Source: Nonomuraea wenchangensis
GTDB lineage: Bacteria > Actinomycetota > Actinomycetes > Streptosporangiales > Streptosporangiaceae
Length of the DNA stretch: 64,000 nucleotides
Reading direction: 5' to 3'
Assembly: GCF_900111685.1 (NCBI RefSeq)
Contig: NZ_FOHX01000020.1
Coordinates: forward strand, 62,001-126,000
Part shown: piece by piece, positions 24,376-33,581 of the stretch
Position numbering within the stretch: the first letter of the stretch is position 1
Layout: every line of letters begins with the position of its first letter
Program-made: the position numbers and the translations under genes
The notes under the pieces: generated by a model
Database searches by the model: none
Seen by the model: only the letters and a program-made list of their open reading frames with translations
Told to the model about the DNA's origin: nothing

Positions 24376-25221
24376 TCAGGCGAACGTCCAGGGCAGGTGG
24401 GCGAGGGCGGCGTCGGCATAGTGGCGGGGGCCGGTGCTGAGGCCGTAGGCGAGGTCCTCGATCAGCGCGCAGCGGGCGTGGAAACGCACGCGGGCGCGGT
24501 CGTCCTCGTCCAGAGAGGGCGGGTAGTGCGCGACGACCAGCTCGAAGACCTCGGGGCCGAGGTCGCGGTAGAGCCGGGCGAAGTCGTGCGCGGGATCGGT
24601 GACGGCGGCGTCGCTCCAGTCGATGACGCCGGTCACCGCGCCCGTCGCGGCGTCCACCAGGATGTGCTCGGCGCCGAGGTCGTTGTGGCAGAAGCGCGGC
24701 GAGCGGGGCTCGCCCGGCGGCTCCTCGGCCAGGAACCGCTCGACCAGGGGACGCTGGTCCTCGGGGACGTGCCGCTCGACGTCGCGGTAGTCCAGCTCGG
24801 CCTCCTCAAGAAGGGTCGCGGCCGGGTAGAGGTCGAGCGGGGCGAGCTCGCCCATGCGGCCGGGGTCGGCGGCGTGCAGGGCGGCGAGGAAACGCCCCAG
24901 CGGCTCGGCGAGCCGCTCAGGACGCTCCGGCGGGCACGTGTCGAGCGACTCGCCGGGCAGCTTGCGGTAGGCGATGGCGCCCGCCTCTGCGTCGGCGAAG
25001 ACGACCTCGGGCACCGGCAGCGGCGACAGCCCGGCGACGGCCGCCAGGAGGTCCACCTCCCGCCGGAGCGTCTGAGGGTCGGCCGCCCTGGGCAGCCGGA
25101 TCAGCAGCTCGCCGTTGACCTCGTGCACGGTGTGGTCGAGGCCCCGGCCGAGCGGGCGGACGGAGCCGACCTCGTAGCCGGGGAGGTGGCGGGCCAGCAA
25201 CGCGCGGATGTCGCCAGTCAC
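24376..25221 (-). CDS. Aminoglycoside phosphotransferase-like kinase
   Basis: A 281-residue APH/macrolide-kinase-fold protein. The catalytic loop FCHNDLGAEHILVD and metal-binding GVIDWSDAAVTDPAHDFARL are clear. Family members phosphorylate antibiotics or small metabolites, and the target here is unknown. I choose GTG 25221 because TAGGGT ends 7 nt upstream (leaderless). The longer in-frame reading adds only low-complexity residues. Confidence 0.82.
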   Translation of the reverse strand: MTGDIRALLARHLPGYEVGSVRPLGRGLDHTVHEVNGELLIRLPRAADPQTLRREVDLLAAVAGLSPLPVPEVVFADAEAGAIAYRKLPGESLDTCPPERPERLAEPLGRFLAALHAADPGRMGELAPLDLYPAATLLEEAELDYRDVERHVPEDQRPLVERFLAEEPPGEPRSPRFCHNDLGAEHILVDAATGAVTGVIDWSDAAVTDPAHDFARLYRDLGPEVFELVVAHYPPSLDEDDRARVRFHARCALIEDLAYGLSTGPRHYADAALAHLPWTFA

Positions 25222-25295
25222 ATCCGGCACCCTAGAGCGGGCGGGCCGGGCGCGCGAGCCATTTGCGCGCACCGGCCCAACTCATCACATCCCGC

Positions 25296-26216
25296 CTATT
25301 TCACCGCGCCTGCGGTCAGACCCGCCTGGATCTGGCGCTGGAAGACCGTGTAGACGATCAGCATCGGCAGGATGGCGAGGGTCAGCGCGGCGAACAGGGC
25401 CGACCAGTCCTGGTCGTAGCCGGCGGCGGTCGAGATGTCGGCGATGCCCTGGGTGAGCACCCACTTGTCCCGCTCCTGGAGCAGCACCAGCGGGAGCTGG
25501 TACTGGTTCCACTGGCCCAGCACGTTGAAGATCGTGATGCTGACGATGCCCGGCCGCGCCATCGGCAGCATGATCTGGAAGAACACCCGCGTGTGCGACG
25601 CCCCGTCCACCATGGCCGCCTCACCCACCGCCGTCGGCAGCGTACGGAAGAAGGCCGACAGGAAGAAGACGGTGAACGGCATCGAGTACGCGATGTAGAC
25701 CAGCACGAGCCCGGCGTGCGTGTTGAGCCCGATGAACGGCCCGACGACCGGCACGTTGCCCATGTTCTGGACCACGAAGAACAGCGGCGTCAGCGCCAGG
25801 TAGACGGGGAAGGCCAGGCCCGACACGAACAGCAGGTAGACCGCCCGGTTGCCGCGGAAGGGGTAGCGGGCCAGCACGTACGCCGCCATCGACCCGACGA
25901 GCATCGTGCCGAACGTGCTGAACGCCACCACGACCACGCTGTTGAGCATGTACTGCCCGATGTGCGCCTGCTCCCAGGCCCGCGCGAAGTTGTCCCAGCG
26001 CAGGGCGGCGGGCAGCGACCAGGCGTCGCCGAAGATCTCGTCCTCGCTCTTGACCGAGGCCAGGAACGTCCACACCATCGGCACGATCACCAGCAGCGTC
26101 CAGACCAGCAGCGCCACGTGCGTGAGCACGCCCAGCGGGCCGAGCCGCCTCCTGCGCTCCCGCCGGGCGAGCCTGCGCGAGTTCGCCACCGTCCATGACG
26201 TCGTCGTCGTGCTCAT
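25296..26216 (-). CDS. ngcG: Sugar ABC transporter permease, NgcG-like
   Basis: A 306-residue MalG-type inner-membrane permease with six expected helices and the ATPase-docking loop EAAMVDGASHTRVFFQIMLPMARPG. It is the last gene of the RpiR-SIS-NgcEFG operon. No ATPase gene is in the operon, as usual in actinomycetes where a shared MsiK-type ATPase serves many sugar importers. The GlcNAc/chitobiose assignment rests on the binding protein and neighbours. Confidence 0.85.
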   Translation of the reverse strand: MSTTTTSWTVANSRRLARRERRRRLGPLGVLTHVALLVWTLLVIVPMVWTFLASVKSEDEIFGDAWSLPAALRWDNFARAWEQAHIGQYMLNSVVVVAFSTFGTMLVGSMAAYVLARYPFRGNRAVYLLFVSGLAFPVYLALTPLFFVVQNMGNVPVVGPFIGLNTHAGLVLVYIAYSMPFTVFFLSAFFRTLPTAVGEAAMVDGASHTRVFFQIMLPMARPGIVSITIFNVLGQWNQYQLPLVLLQERDKWVLTQGIADISTAAGYDQDWSALFAALTLAILPMLIVYTVFQRQIQAGLTAGAVK

Positions 26217-26218
26217 CT

Positions 26219-27130
26219 CTAGTACTCGATTCGTTCGCGCCTGGACAGGCGCAGCGACAGGACGGAGAACCCGACGATGAAGACGAACATCATCACGCCG
26301 AGGGCGGAGGCGTAGCCGAAGCGGAAGTACTGGAAGGCGTTGCGGTAGATCTCGGCGGCCATGACCGTGGTGGACCAGTCGGGGCCGCCGTGCTGGTCGG
26401 TCATCACCCACACGATCGCGAACACGTCCAGGGCGAGGATGCCGAGGTAGACCCAGGCGACCTGAAGGGTGTCCCAGAGCAGCGGGAGCGTGATGCGGAA
26501 GAAGAGGCTGAGCCGGCCGGCGCCGTCGATCTGCGCCGCCTCGAACATGTCACGGGGGATGCTCGCCAGGCCCGCGGAGAACAGCACGACGTAGAAGCCG
26601 ACGGCCTGCCACACCATGACGCCGAGCACCGACCAGAACGCCACGTCCGGGTCCGACAGGAACCCGATCGGCTTGATGCCGAGCGCCATGAGCGGGCCGT
26701 TGAGCATGCCGCTGCCGTCCGGCCGGAACACCTGCTGGAACAGCACCGCCACCACGGCGACGGCCAGCACCTGCGGGAAGAAGAACACCACGCGGTAGAA
26801 CTTCGACCCGCGGATGCCGGTCACGCCCTGCGCGCCGCCCACGTTGAGCAGGAAGGCGAAGAACAGCGCGATGACGATCGTGCTCAGCGGCAGCAGCACC
26901 AGCAGGGCCGCGTTGTGCGTGACGGCCTTCCAGAAGATGTCGTCGCCGAACAGCCGGACGAAGTTGTCCAGGCCGACGAAGGCGGGCGTGGCCGTCACGC
27001 CCCGCCAGTCGGTCATCGCGATGTAGAACGCCTGGGCGTACGGCGAGATCACGTAGACCAGGTAGAGAATCACCGGGGCTGCCAGGAACGAGGTGATGAA
27101 CAGCCCACGGCGATATCTGTTGAACAGCAT
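26219..27130 (-). CDS. ngcF: Sugar ABC transporter permease, NgcF-like
   Basis: A 303-residue MalF-type permease. It starts MLFNRYRRGLFITSF and has the docking loop EAAQIDGAGRLSLFFRITLPLLWD. It pairs with the downstream permease (gap 2 nt) and its ATG overlaps the end of the binding-protein gene. It forms the channel for the sugar delivered by the NgcE-like lipoprotein. Confidence 0.85.
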   Translation of the reverse strand: MLFNRYRRGLFITSFLAAPVILYLVYVISPYAQAFYIAMTDWRGVTATPAFVGLDNFVRLFGDDIFWKAVTHNAALLVLLPLSTIVIALFFAFLLNVGGAQGVTGIRGSKFYRVVFFFPQVLAVAVVAVLFQQVFRPDGSGMLNGPLMALGIKPIGFLSDPDVAFWSVLGVMVWQAVGFYVVLFSAGLASIPRDMFEAAQIDGAGRLSLFFRITLPLLWDTLQVAWVYLGILALDVFAIVWVMTDQHGGPDWSTTVMAAEIYRNAFQYFRFGYASALGVMMFVFIVGFSVLSLRLSRRERIEY

Positions 27131-28539
27131 CAGCGCTTGTACTTCTTGACGGAGGAGTCCTTCTTGATGTCGTCGGCCTTCTTCTGCAGGCGCTCCAGGT
27201 AGGCCTCCGGCTTGAGCCCGCCGGTCATGAGCTCGCCGGTGGCGGCGACGGCCTCGTCCTTGAGCTGGGCGTACCAGGTCTGCCAGCGGTAGTAGACGAC
27301 GTTCTGCCCGGCGTCGGCGAACGCCTTGGTGGCGCTGGCCGCGCCCGGGGAGAGCTGACGGCCATCGCCCGCGCCCTTGACCACCGAGACGGTCTTGACC
27401 AGCTCGCTGAAGTCGCCGGCCGCCTTCTTCGACAGCATGGCGCGCAGGTACTCCATGCCGCCCTGCGGGTTGGCGGACCTGGACGGGACGATGAAGTTCT
27501 CGCTCGGCTGGCTGTGCAGGGTGCCGTACGGCATCGCGTCGGAGCCGGTGATGTCGGGGATGGGGAACATGCCGTACTCGAAGTCGGCCGGGGTGGTGGT
27601 CTTCTGCTCGTTCTCCAGCCAGGAGCCGGACGGCAGCATGGCGACCTTGTACTTGTTCTGGGCGGTCTGGGTCTGGACGTGGTCGAGGCCGGGGGTGCCC
27701 TCCAGGAGGTATTTGGCGCCGATCTCGGCCCAGGCGGTGGCCGAGGTCTTCATGGCCTCGCTGGTCCAGGCGCCGTCCTCCAGGTTGTCGATGTTGACCA
27801 GCACCTCGTTGCCGCCGATCTTGGCGGCCATGGTGAGCAGCGGCTCGTACAGGTATTGGGGGAACTTGCCGGCGTAGGTGAAGGGCGCCATCTTGCCGGA
27901 CTTCTTGATGGTCTCGCAGAGCTTGAGGAACTCGTCCCAGGTCTTGGGCGGCTCCCAGCCGTTGTCGCGGAACGCCTTCTGCGAGTACCAGATGCCGAAG
28001 ATGTAGTTGACGTAGCCGAGCACGCTGAAGGTGCCGTCGTAGGTGCCGAGGTCGATGACGGCCTGGTCGATGGTGTCGCGGACCTTGACGTTGGGGTCGT
28101 CCCAGCTCGGGGCGTCGAGCAGCGGCGTGAGGTCCTGGAGCTGGGAGTCCTGGGCGAGCGCGCCGAAGTCCATGGCGTTCGCGCCGGAGTTGTCGATCAC
28201 TTCGGGCGGGTTGCCGCCGGCGAAGCGCGGCTGGAGGACCTTGGTGATCTCCTTGGTCGCGTTGTGCTTGATCGCGACCTCGGGATATTTGGCGGCGAAC
28301 AGCGGCTGGTGGATGTTCTTGGCGTAGTCCTGGCCGAAGCCGCCGTCGAAGATCCACACCTCCAGCGGCTTCTTGCCGTCCACGCCGAAGGGGTTGGCGG
28401 CGCTGGTCGCGACCGGCGCGGCCGAGCCGGACGCCGCGGGCTTGGCGGCGGGGGTCGCGCACGCGGCGAGCGCGCCGGCCACGGGCACGAGGGCCGCGCC
28501 ACGGAGGAGTTCACGCCTGCTGATATGGGGGGTGGGCAT
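27130..28539 (-). CDS. ngcE: NgcE-like N-acetylglucosamine/chitobiose-binding lipoprotein
   Basis: A 469-residue extracellular solute-binding protein of the NgcE type. The leader has a twin-arginine motif (SRRELLRG) and a lipobox ending at Cys27 (LAAC), so it is probably exported folded by Tat and lipid-anchored. The mature part has FDGGFGQDYAKNI, GIWYSQKAF and the KTWDEFLKLCETIK region typical of NgcE. It should capture GlcNAc or N,N'-diacetylchitobiose for the two permeases downstream. Confidence 0.85.
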   Translation of the reverse strand: MPTPHISRRELLRGAALVPVAGALAACATPAAKPAASGSAAPVATSAANPFGVDGKKPLEVWIFDGGFGQDYAKNIHQPLFAAKYPEVAIKHNATKEITKVLQPRFAGGNPPEVIDNSGANAMDFGALAQDSQLQDLTPLLDAPSWDDPNVKVRDTIDQAVIDLGTYDGTFSVLGYVNYIFGIWYSQKAFRDNGWEPPKTWDEFLKLCETIKKSGKMAPFTYAGKFPQYLYEPLLTMAAKIGGNEVLVNIDNLEDGAWTSEAMKTSATAWAEIGAKYLLEGTPGLDHVQTQTAQNKYKVAMLPSGSWLENEQKTTTPADFEYGMFPIPDITGSDAMPYGTLHSQPSENFIVPSRSANPQGGMEYLRAMLSKKAAGDFSELVKTVSVVKGAGDGRQLSPGAASATKAFADAGQNVVYYRWQTWYAQLKDEAVAATGELMTGGLKPEAYLERLQKKADDIKKDSSVKKYKR

Positions 28540-28575
28540 AACGGCTACTCCTGACTTCTTACGATTCGCGGATCG

Positions 28576-29310
28576 TCACGCTCCGCGCCTGATGCGGCCC
28601 TGGTAGCGGCTCTCCAGGGCCTTGTTGTGCTCGTCACCGCCCGTCACGTTCACGGACAGGTAGACCGGGGGCGTCTCCCCCAGCGCGACGAGCTCGTCCA
28701 CCGCCTCGGTGACCACCATCTGCGCCAGCAGCGCCGAGGTGATCGTGGACACCGCGCCGTAACTGCCGCCGCCGGGCAGGTCGAGGATCGCGTCACCGTA
28801 CGGCGCGCCGTTGTCCAGCACGACGTCGGCCAGGTCCATGAGCTTGGATCCTGACGGGTGACGCGAGGTCATCCCGGCGCTGTGCGCGACCGAGGTGAGG
28901 GCGATGAGGGGGTGGCCGCGGTCCTTGACGAGCCGGGCGAGCTCGACGACCGCGCCGTTGATGCCGGAGCTGGAGATCAGCACGAACACGTCCTGCGGCG
29001 CGACCGGCGCGAGCGCGTAGATCTCGTGCGCGACGGCGGGGTCGCGTTCCAGCTCGGGAGTGAGCACGCCCGGCGGGCGGCCGCCGTACAGGACCAGGTC
29101 GCGGGGCGAGAGGCGGTTGCTCGGCACGAGGCCGCCGGCCCGTCCGGCGATCTCCATGGCGACGGCCTCGGAGTGGCCGGAGCCGAACGCCTGGACCACC
29201 CCGCCATCCCTGAGCGCGGCCACCAGCAGCGCGGCGGCGCGCCGGACGGGCTCCGCCTGGCTCTCCGCGACCCGCCGGGCCAGCTCCAGGACCTCGTTGA
29301 CGTACGACAT
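28576..29310 (-). CDS. SIS-domain sugar-phosphate enzyme, UPF0309 (SCO4393-like), copy 1
   Basis: A 244-residue SIS-domain protein with the phosphosugar-binding Ser motifs GSGHSEAVAMEIAGRAGG and LISSSGINGAVVELA. It belongs to the UPF0309 group, whose Streptomyces member SCO4393 has been linked to GlcNAc-6-phosphate metabolism and amino-sugar toxicity (proposed NagS). It follows the RpiR gene without a gap and precedes ngcE by 36 nt, so it probably acts on the 6-phosphate of the imported amino sugar. A closely similar copy lies at 37150. Confidence 0.85.
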   Translation of the reverse strand: MSYVNEVLELARRVAESQAEPVRRAAALLVAALRDGGVVQAFGSGHSEAVAMEIAGRAGGLVPSNRLSPRDLVLYGGRPPGVLTPELERDPAVAHEIYALAPVAPQDVFVLISSSGINGAVVELARLVKDRGHPLIALTSVAHSAGMTSRHPSGSKLMDLADVVLDNGAPYGDAILDLPGGGSYGAVSTITSALLAQMVVTEAVDELVALGETPPVYLSVNVTGGDEHNKALESRYQGRIRRGA

Positions 29311-30180
29311 TCAGCCTCTTTCCACCCGGTGACTCTCCACGGCGCTGATCGTGCGCTCGAACGCCTCGTTCGTGCGCTCGTAGGTGCGCTGGGCGACGGC
29401 CACGTACACGGCGTCCAGCACGAAGACCTGTGAGTGGACGGCGGCCAGCCCGCCCAGCCGGAACGTCGTCTCCCTGCTGGCGGTGGTCAGCACCAGGTCG
29501 GCCAGCTCGGCCAGCGGGCTGCGCGGGAAGGAGGTGACCGCGACCGTCAGCGCGCCGTGACTGCCCGCCTCGGCCAGCGCCTCCATGACCTCGCGGGTGC
29601 GGCCCCGGTGGCTGACGCCGACGGCCACGTCGCCCTCCTTGAGCAGCGCCGCCTCCGCCAGGGCCACGTGCGCGTCGCCCGCGCTCCAACCGGGGACGCC
29701 GATCCTGCGCAGCCGCCCCTCCAGCATCCTCGCGACGTCGCCGCTGGTGGAGACGCCGACCAGGAGCACCCGGGGAGCCGCCACGATCGCGTCGGCGACC
29801 CGGGCCACGGTGTCCAGGTCGAGCTGGGCGGCGGTGTCCTGGATGAGGCGGGTGTCGGCGGCGGCCATGACCTCGATGGCGCTGTCGAGCGGGTCGTCGG
29901 GCCCGATCTCGTGGCCCACGCCCGCGCCCCAGCCCGCCTGGGCGGCGCGGCCGGTCTCGGTGGCGAGGGCGACGCGCAGCTCGGCGTAGCCGGAGAAGCC
30001 GAAGGCCCGGCAGAACCTGGTCACGGTCGCGGGCGAGCTGCCGGCCCGCTCGGCCAGCGCGATGATCGTCGATCGCGCGGCCTCGGCGGGGTCGCCGAGT
30101 ATCACCTCGCCGACCCGGCGCAACGCCTCCGGCAAACCGGGTAGTTCTGTCTCGACGCGTCCGAGCGCACCTGAAGTCAC
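29311..30180 (-). CDS. RpiR/MurR-family regulator, copy 1
   Basis: A 289-residue regulator with an N-terminal HTH (ALAERAGSSPATVTRFCRAFGFSGYAEL) and a C-terminal SIS domain that would sense a sugar phosphate. GTG 30180 has AAGGA a few nt upstream. It heads the SIS-NgcEFG operon and faces the GlcNAc-type kinase gene, with an AAAATTAT box between them, so it probably represses both when amino-sugar phosphate is low. It has the same length as the regulator at 37893. Confidence 0.87.
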   Translation of the reverse strand: MTSGALGRVETELPGLPEALRRVGEVILGDPAEAARSTIIALAERAGSSPATVTRFCRAFGFSGYAELRVALATETGRAAQAGWGAGVGHEIGPDDPLDSAIEVMAAADTRLIQDTAAQLDLDTVARVADAIVAAPRVLLVGVSTSGDVARMLEGRLRRIGVPGWSAGDAHVALAEAALLKEGDVAVGVSHRGRTREVMEALAEAGSHGALTVAVTSFPRSPLAELADLVLTTASRETTFRLGGLAAVHSQVFVLDAVYVAVAQRTYERTNEAFERTISAVESHRVERG

Positions 30181-30210
30181 GAATATTCCTTCCGAATACC
30201 CGGCCTTGCG

Positions 30211-30227
30211 GCGAAAATTATTCTTGC
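30211..30227. promoter_or_regulatory. Candidate RpiR operator (AAAATTAT box) between rpiR1 and nagK
   Basis: GCGAAAATTATTCTTGC stands out as AT-rich between the divergent RpiR and kinase genes. The core AAAATTAT recurs twice at the second RpiR gene (38766-38822). Confidence 0.55.
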
Positions 30228-30259
30228 TAACCGGCGTAGTCAACCCCCAGACTCGGACC

Positions 30260-31243
30260 GTGACGAAATCGGGAGTGGGCGGAGCGCTGGTGATCGGCGT
30301 GGACGCCGGAGCCACCTCCACCCGGGTCGCCGTGCACACGCTCGACGGCACGCGGGTGGGCTACGCGCGGGCCGGCGCGGGCAACCCCACCGCCCACGGG
30401 ATGGTCAAGGCGGTGGCCGCCGTCGAGGAGGCGCTGTCGGCCGCGCTCGCCGGGCTCGACAGCGGGCGGGTCGTGGCCTCGCTGGCCGGGGTCGCCGGGC
30501 ACGTGCCCGAGCTGACGCCGGAGCTGGCGAAGGTCTGGGCGGACCACGGCGTCGCCGAGGGGCCGCGGTGCGAGGGCGACCTGCTCATCGGGTACGTCGC
30601 CGGCTCCGCCGAGCCCGACGGCGCGCTGCTGCTGTCCGGCACCGGCGCGGCGGCGGCCAGGATCGCCGATTTCCGGCTCGACGCCGTCGCCGACGCGCTC
30701 GGCTGGCTGCTGGCCGACGCCGGCTCCGGGTTCTGGATCGGGCGCGCGGCGGCGATGGCCGTGGTGGACGCCTTCGACCGCGGCCTGCCGGTCACGGCGA
30801 TCGACGACCCGGCGGAGCGGCTGGTGCCCCTGGTCGCGCGCGACTTCCTCGGCGCCGAACGGCCGGACACGCCGCGCGCGGTCGCCTCGCGGATCGTCCG
30901 GCTGGCGCAGGCCGACCACATGCGGCTGGCGACCCTCGCCGCGCTGGTCAGCAGGGCCGCCGCGGCGGGCGACCCGATGGCCGTCACGATCGTCGAGGAC
31001 GCCGCCGACCGGCTGGCCGCCACGCTGCGCCGGGTGCACGTCTCCGGCCCGGTGGTGCTCGCCGGCAGCGTGCTGACCAGCGAAGGGCCGGTGCGCGCGG
31101 CCGTGACCGCGCGGCTGCCCGACGTGCCGATCGGCACCGCCCGCGACGCGGCCGGGGCGGCCGCCTGGCTGGCGGCCCGCCCGCTGCTGGAGGAGGGCGA
31201 GGCGAAGGCGCGGCACGGCGCCTTCACGGGGCTCAGTCCGTAG
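30260..31243 (+). CDS. nagK: N-acetylglucosamine kinase (BadF/BadG/BcrA ATPase family)
   Basis: A 327-residue ASKHA-fold sugar kinase. Phosphate-1 motif VIGVDAGATSTRVAV, phosphate-2 region LLLSGTGAAAARI, and LADAGSGFWIGRAA are those of BadF-type GlcNAc kinases. Being divergent from the RpiR-SIS-NgcEFG operon, it most likely phosphorylates imported GlcNAc to GlcNAc-6-phosphate. Start GTG 30260. The 3' end overlaps the convergent anti-sigma-like gene by 11 nt. Confidence 0.87.
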   Translation: MTKSGVGGALVIGVDAGATSTRVAVHTLDGTRVGYARAGAGNPTAHGMVKAVAAVEEALSAALAGLDSGRVVASLAGVAGHVPELTPELAKVWADHGVAEGPRCEGDLLIGYVAGSAEPDGALLLSGTGAAAARIADFRLDAVADALGWLLADAGSGFWIGRAAAMAVVDAFDRGLPVTAIDDPAERLVPLVARDFLGAERPDTPRAVASRIVRLAQADHMRLATLAALVSRAAAAGDPMAVTIVEDAADRLAATLRRVHVSGPVVLAGSVLTSEGPVRAAVTARLPDVPIGTARDAAGAAAWLAARPLLEEGEAKARHGAFTGLSP

Positions 31244-32135
31244 GGAACGCCTCGCCGCGGACCGGGTTCCTCGCCAGGTGCTCCTTCGTCACCAGGAGGC
31301 GGACCGCGCCGTCGCGGATGGACTCGGCGTCCCAGACGTACCAGCCTGGTCCCACCCCGGACGCCTCCTGTCCCGGCCGCGCCGAGAAGCCGCCGTTCGG
31401 GGACGGCGTGATGAGCTGGTAGACGACCTCCAGGCCGCGAGCCCGCGCCGCCGCGCTCACCTCGCCCACGGTCCGCCCGCCGATCTCGACGCCCTCCAGG
31501 GGCTCGCCCTCGGCGTCCGCGCGTCCCGGAGCCTCGTACGCCTCCCCCGGCCGCGCGGCGCGGCCGAGCTTGACCCAGGCCCGCCCCTCGAACGTGACCG
31601 GCAGCCTGATCACCAGCACGCAGCCGGGCCGCCCTACGACACATCCCGACGGCTCGCTGCCGGTCCTCATCGCCGTGCTCTCTCCCGTGGCGCCGCCCGC
31701 GCTCTCCACCCCGCTCTGCACCACGCCACCGGCCCGGCTCGGCCCGGCCGGCACGATCTGCAGGTGCACGTCGAGGCCCACAGCGGCGAACCCCCGGGTG
31801 TAAGCGTCGTACTGGGCGTAGGCGTCCTTGACGCGGGCCACCCACTCGCCGCCCTCCCTGGTGATGTCCAGCTCGGTGCTGGCGTAGACGGCGGTGCCGC
31901 CCGGACCGGACAACAGGCCCGGGCCGAGCACCGCCCCGGCGGCGAGCACCGCCGTGGCGGCGGCCCCCGCCAGGAGCCGCCTGGCGGGTGTACCGAGCCG
32001 GCGGGCACGGGGGGCCGGAGCGGGCTCCACGTGACCGGCGGTGATCGCGGCGAGCAGGGCCCGCGCCCCCTCCGTGGACGACTGCCCGGTCAGTTCCTCG
32101 TCGCGCACCCGCGCGAGGCGCGTCAACTCGTTCAT
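31233..32135 (-). CDS. Membrane protein, probable anti-sigma factor
   Basis: A 300-residue protein with a cytoplasmic N-terminus (LARVRDEELTGQ), one membrane segment near residues 51-72 and a large extracytoplasmic domain that includes a Cys pair (SGCVVGRPGCVLV). The start codon overlaps the stop of the ECF sigma gene (ATGA). That coupling and the single-span topology are typical of actinomycete anti-sigma/sensor partners. No recognised anti-sigma domain is evident. Confidence 0.65.
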   Translation of the reverse strand: MNELTRLARVRDEELTGQSSTEGARALLAAITAGHVEPAPAPRARRLGTPARRLLAGAAATAVLAAGAVLGPGLLSGPGGTAVYASTELDITREGGEWVARVKDAYAQYDAYTRGFAAVGLDVHLQIVPAGPSRAGGVVQSGVESAGGATGESTAMRTGSEPSGCVVGRPGCVLVIRLPVTFEGRAWVKLGRAARPGEAYEAPGRADAEGEPLEGVEIGGRTVGEVSAAARARGLEVVYQLITPSPNGGFSARPGQEASGVGPGWYVWDAESIRDGAVRLLVTKEHLARNPVRGEAFPTD

Positions 32136-32677
32136 GCGGTCTCCATCACGATGCGGCCTGCGGGAACGCCGGCCGCGGCCAGCGCCTTGGTCAGCCGCCG
32201 GCGCGCCCGGTGCAGCCGGATGCGCACGGCGTTGCGCGAGCAGCCCAGGACGGCGGCGATCTCGCCGTGGTCCAGCCCCTCCCAGGCGACCAGCGAGATC
32301 AGCTCGCGGTCGTCGTCCGACAGCACGGCGAGCGCCTGAACGACCGCCTCCAGGTCGGCGGGCGGGTCGTGGGCGGGCGAGTGGGCGCGGGCGTACAGAT
32401 CGGCGAGGCCGGCGTCGAACGCCACCAGACGGGCGTGGCGGCGGTGCTCGCCGCGGCGGTGGTTGGCCAGCACGTTCCTGGCGACGCCGTAGAGCCACAG
32501 CCGGGCCTCGTCGCCGGGCGGCAGCGCGTCCACGCGCCGCCAGGCGATGGCGAAGGTCTCGGCCACCACGTCCGCGGCGTCCTCGGGAGAGTCGCAGCGG
32601 CGGACGGCGTAGCCCAGGATGCGGTCGTACGTCTGTCTGTAGACGGCCTCGAACCGGATCTTCCGGTCATCGTCCAC
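32132..32677 (-). CDS. RNA polymerase ECF sigma factor
   Basis: A 181-residue sigma-70-family ECF factor. Region 2 is ILGYAVRRCDSPEDAADVVAETFAIAWRR and region 4 is LISLVAWEGLDHGEIAAVLGCSRNAVRIRLHRARRRL. GTG 32677 is chosen with GGGGA upstream. A longer in-frame reading to 32722 adds only basic low-complexity residues. It is coupled to the anti-sigma-like gene behind it. Target promoters are unknown. Confidence 0.88.
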   Translation of the reverse strand: MDDDRKIRFEAVYRQTYDRILGYAVRRCDSPEDAADVVAETFAIAWRRVDALPPGDEARLWLYGVARNVLANHRRGEHRRHARLVAFDAGLADLYARAHSPAHDPPADLEAVVQALAVLSDDDRELISLVAWEGLDHGEIAAVLGCSRNAVRIRLHRARRRLTKALAAAGVPAGRIVMETA

Positions 32678-32762
32678 GGGCAGTCCCCATGGTCGGCCTC
32701 CTCGGGGTCGGTGTCGGGACACCCTCTACATGTCGCCGGCCGCGTCGGCATTTCGCCCTGTT

Positions 32763-33581
32763 TCAGCCCTTGACCGCCCCCGCCGTCATCCCGGTGCCCA
32801 CCCGCCGCTGCAGGAACAGGAAGAGCAGCAGCGCGGGCAGCGCGAACAGGCTCGCCGCCGCCATCGTGGCGCCCCAGTCGGTGCCGAAGACGTCGCGGAA
32901 GGACGACAACCACACCGGCAGCGTCCGCTTGTCCTGGTCCTTGATGATGAGCACGTTGACGAAGGCGAACTCGTTCCACGCCGTGATGAAGCCGAACAGG
33001 GAGGTCGCCATCAGCCCCGGCGCGAGCAGCGGGAAGATCACCCGGCGGAAGGCCACCAGCCGCGAGCAGCCGTCCACCTGCGCCGCCTCCTCCAGCTCCG
33101 CCGGGATCGCGGCGAGGAACCCGCGCAGCGTCACGATCGTGAACGGCAACGTGATCATGAAGTAGACGCCGCTCAGCATGGCCAGCGAGTCCAGCAGCTC
33201 GCTGTCGCGGGCGATGATGAACACCGGCACCAGCAGCGCCTCCCACGGCGCCATCTGCGCGGCGAACACCGCGACCACGAACGCCGAGCGCCCCCGCCAC
33301 CGCATCCGCGCCACCGCGAACGCCGCCAGCAACGCCACCACCAGCGCGATCACCACCGCCGCCGCCGTCACCACGAGGCTGTTGCGCCAGTAGACCCAGA
33401 AGCCCGGCGCCTCGACCGCGGTGACGAAGTGCTCCAGGGTCGGATGCTCCGGCCAGAACGTGGGGGTGGCCGACTGGATGTCCCTGGTCGGCTTGAACGC
33501 GGTCAGAAACATCCAGTAGACCGGGAAGACCGTCGTGGCGAGCACCGCCAGCGCCGCCATATTGAGCAGGAGCCGCCTCAC
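32763..33581 (-). CDS. Sugar ABC transporter permease (MalG type), second system
   Basis: A 272-residue permease with six predicted helices and the docking loop EEAAQVDGCSRLVAFRRVIFPLLAPG. GTG start overlaps the stop of the partner permease (GTGA). Last gene of the RpiR2-SIS2-GH16-importer operon. The imported sugar is unknown but is probably released by the GH16 enzyme. Confidence 0.85.
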   Translation of the reverse strand: MRRLLLNMAALAVLATTVFPVYWMFLTAFKPTRDIQSATPTFWPEHPTLEHFVTAVEAPGFWVYWRNSLVVTAAAVVIALVVALLAAFAVARMRWRGRSAFVVAVFAAQMAPWEALLVPVFIIARDSELLDSLAMLSGVYFMITLPFTIVTLRGFLAAIPAELEEAAQVDGCSRLVAFRRVIFPLLAPGLMATSLFGFITAWNEFAFVNVLIIKDQDKRTLPVWLSSFRDVFGTDWGATMAAASLFALPALLLFLFLQRRVGTGMTAGAVKG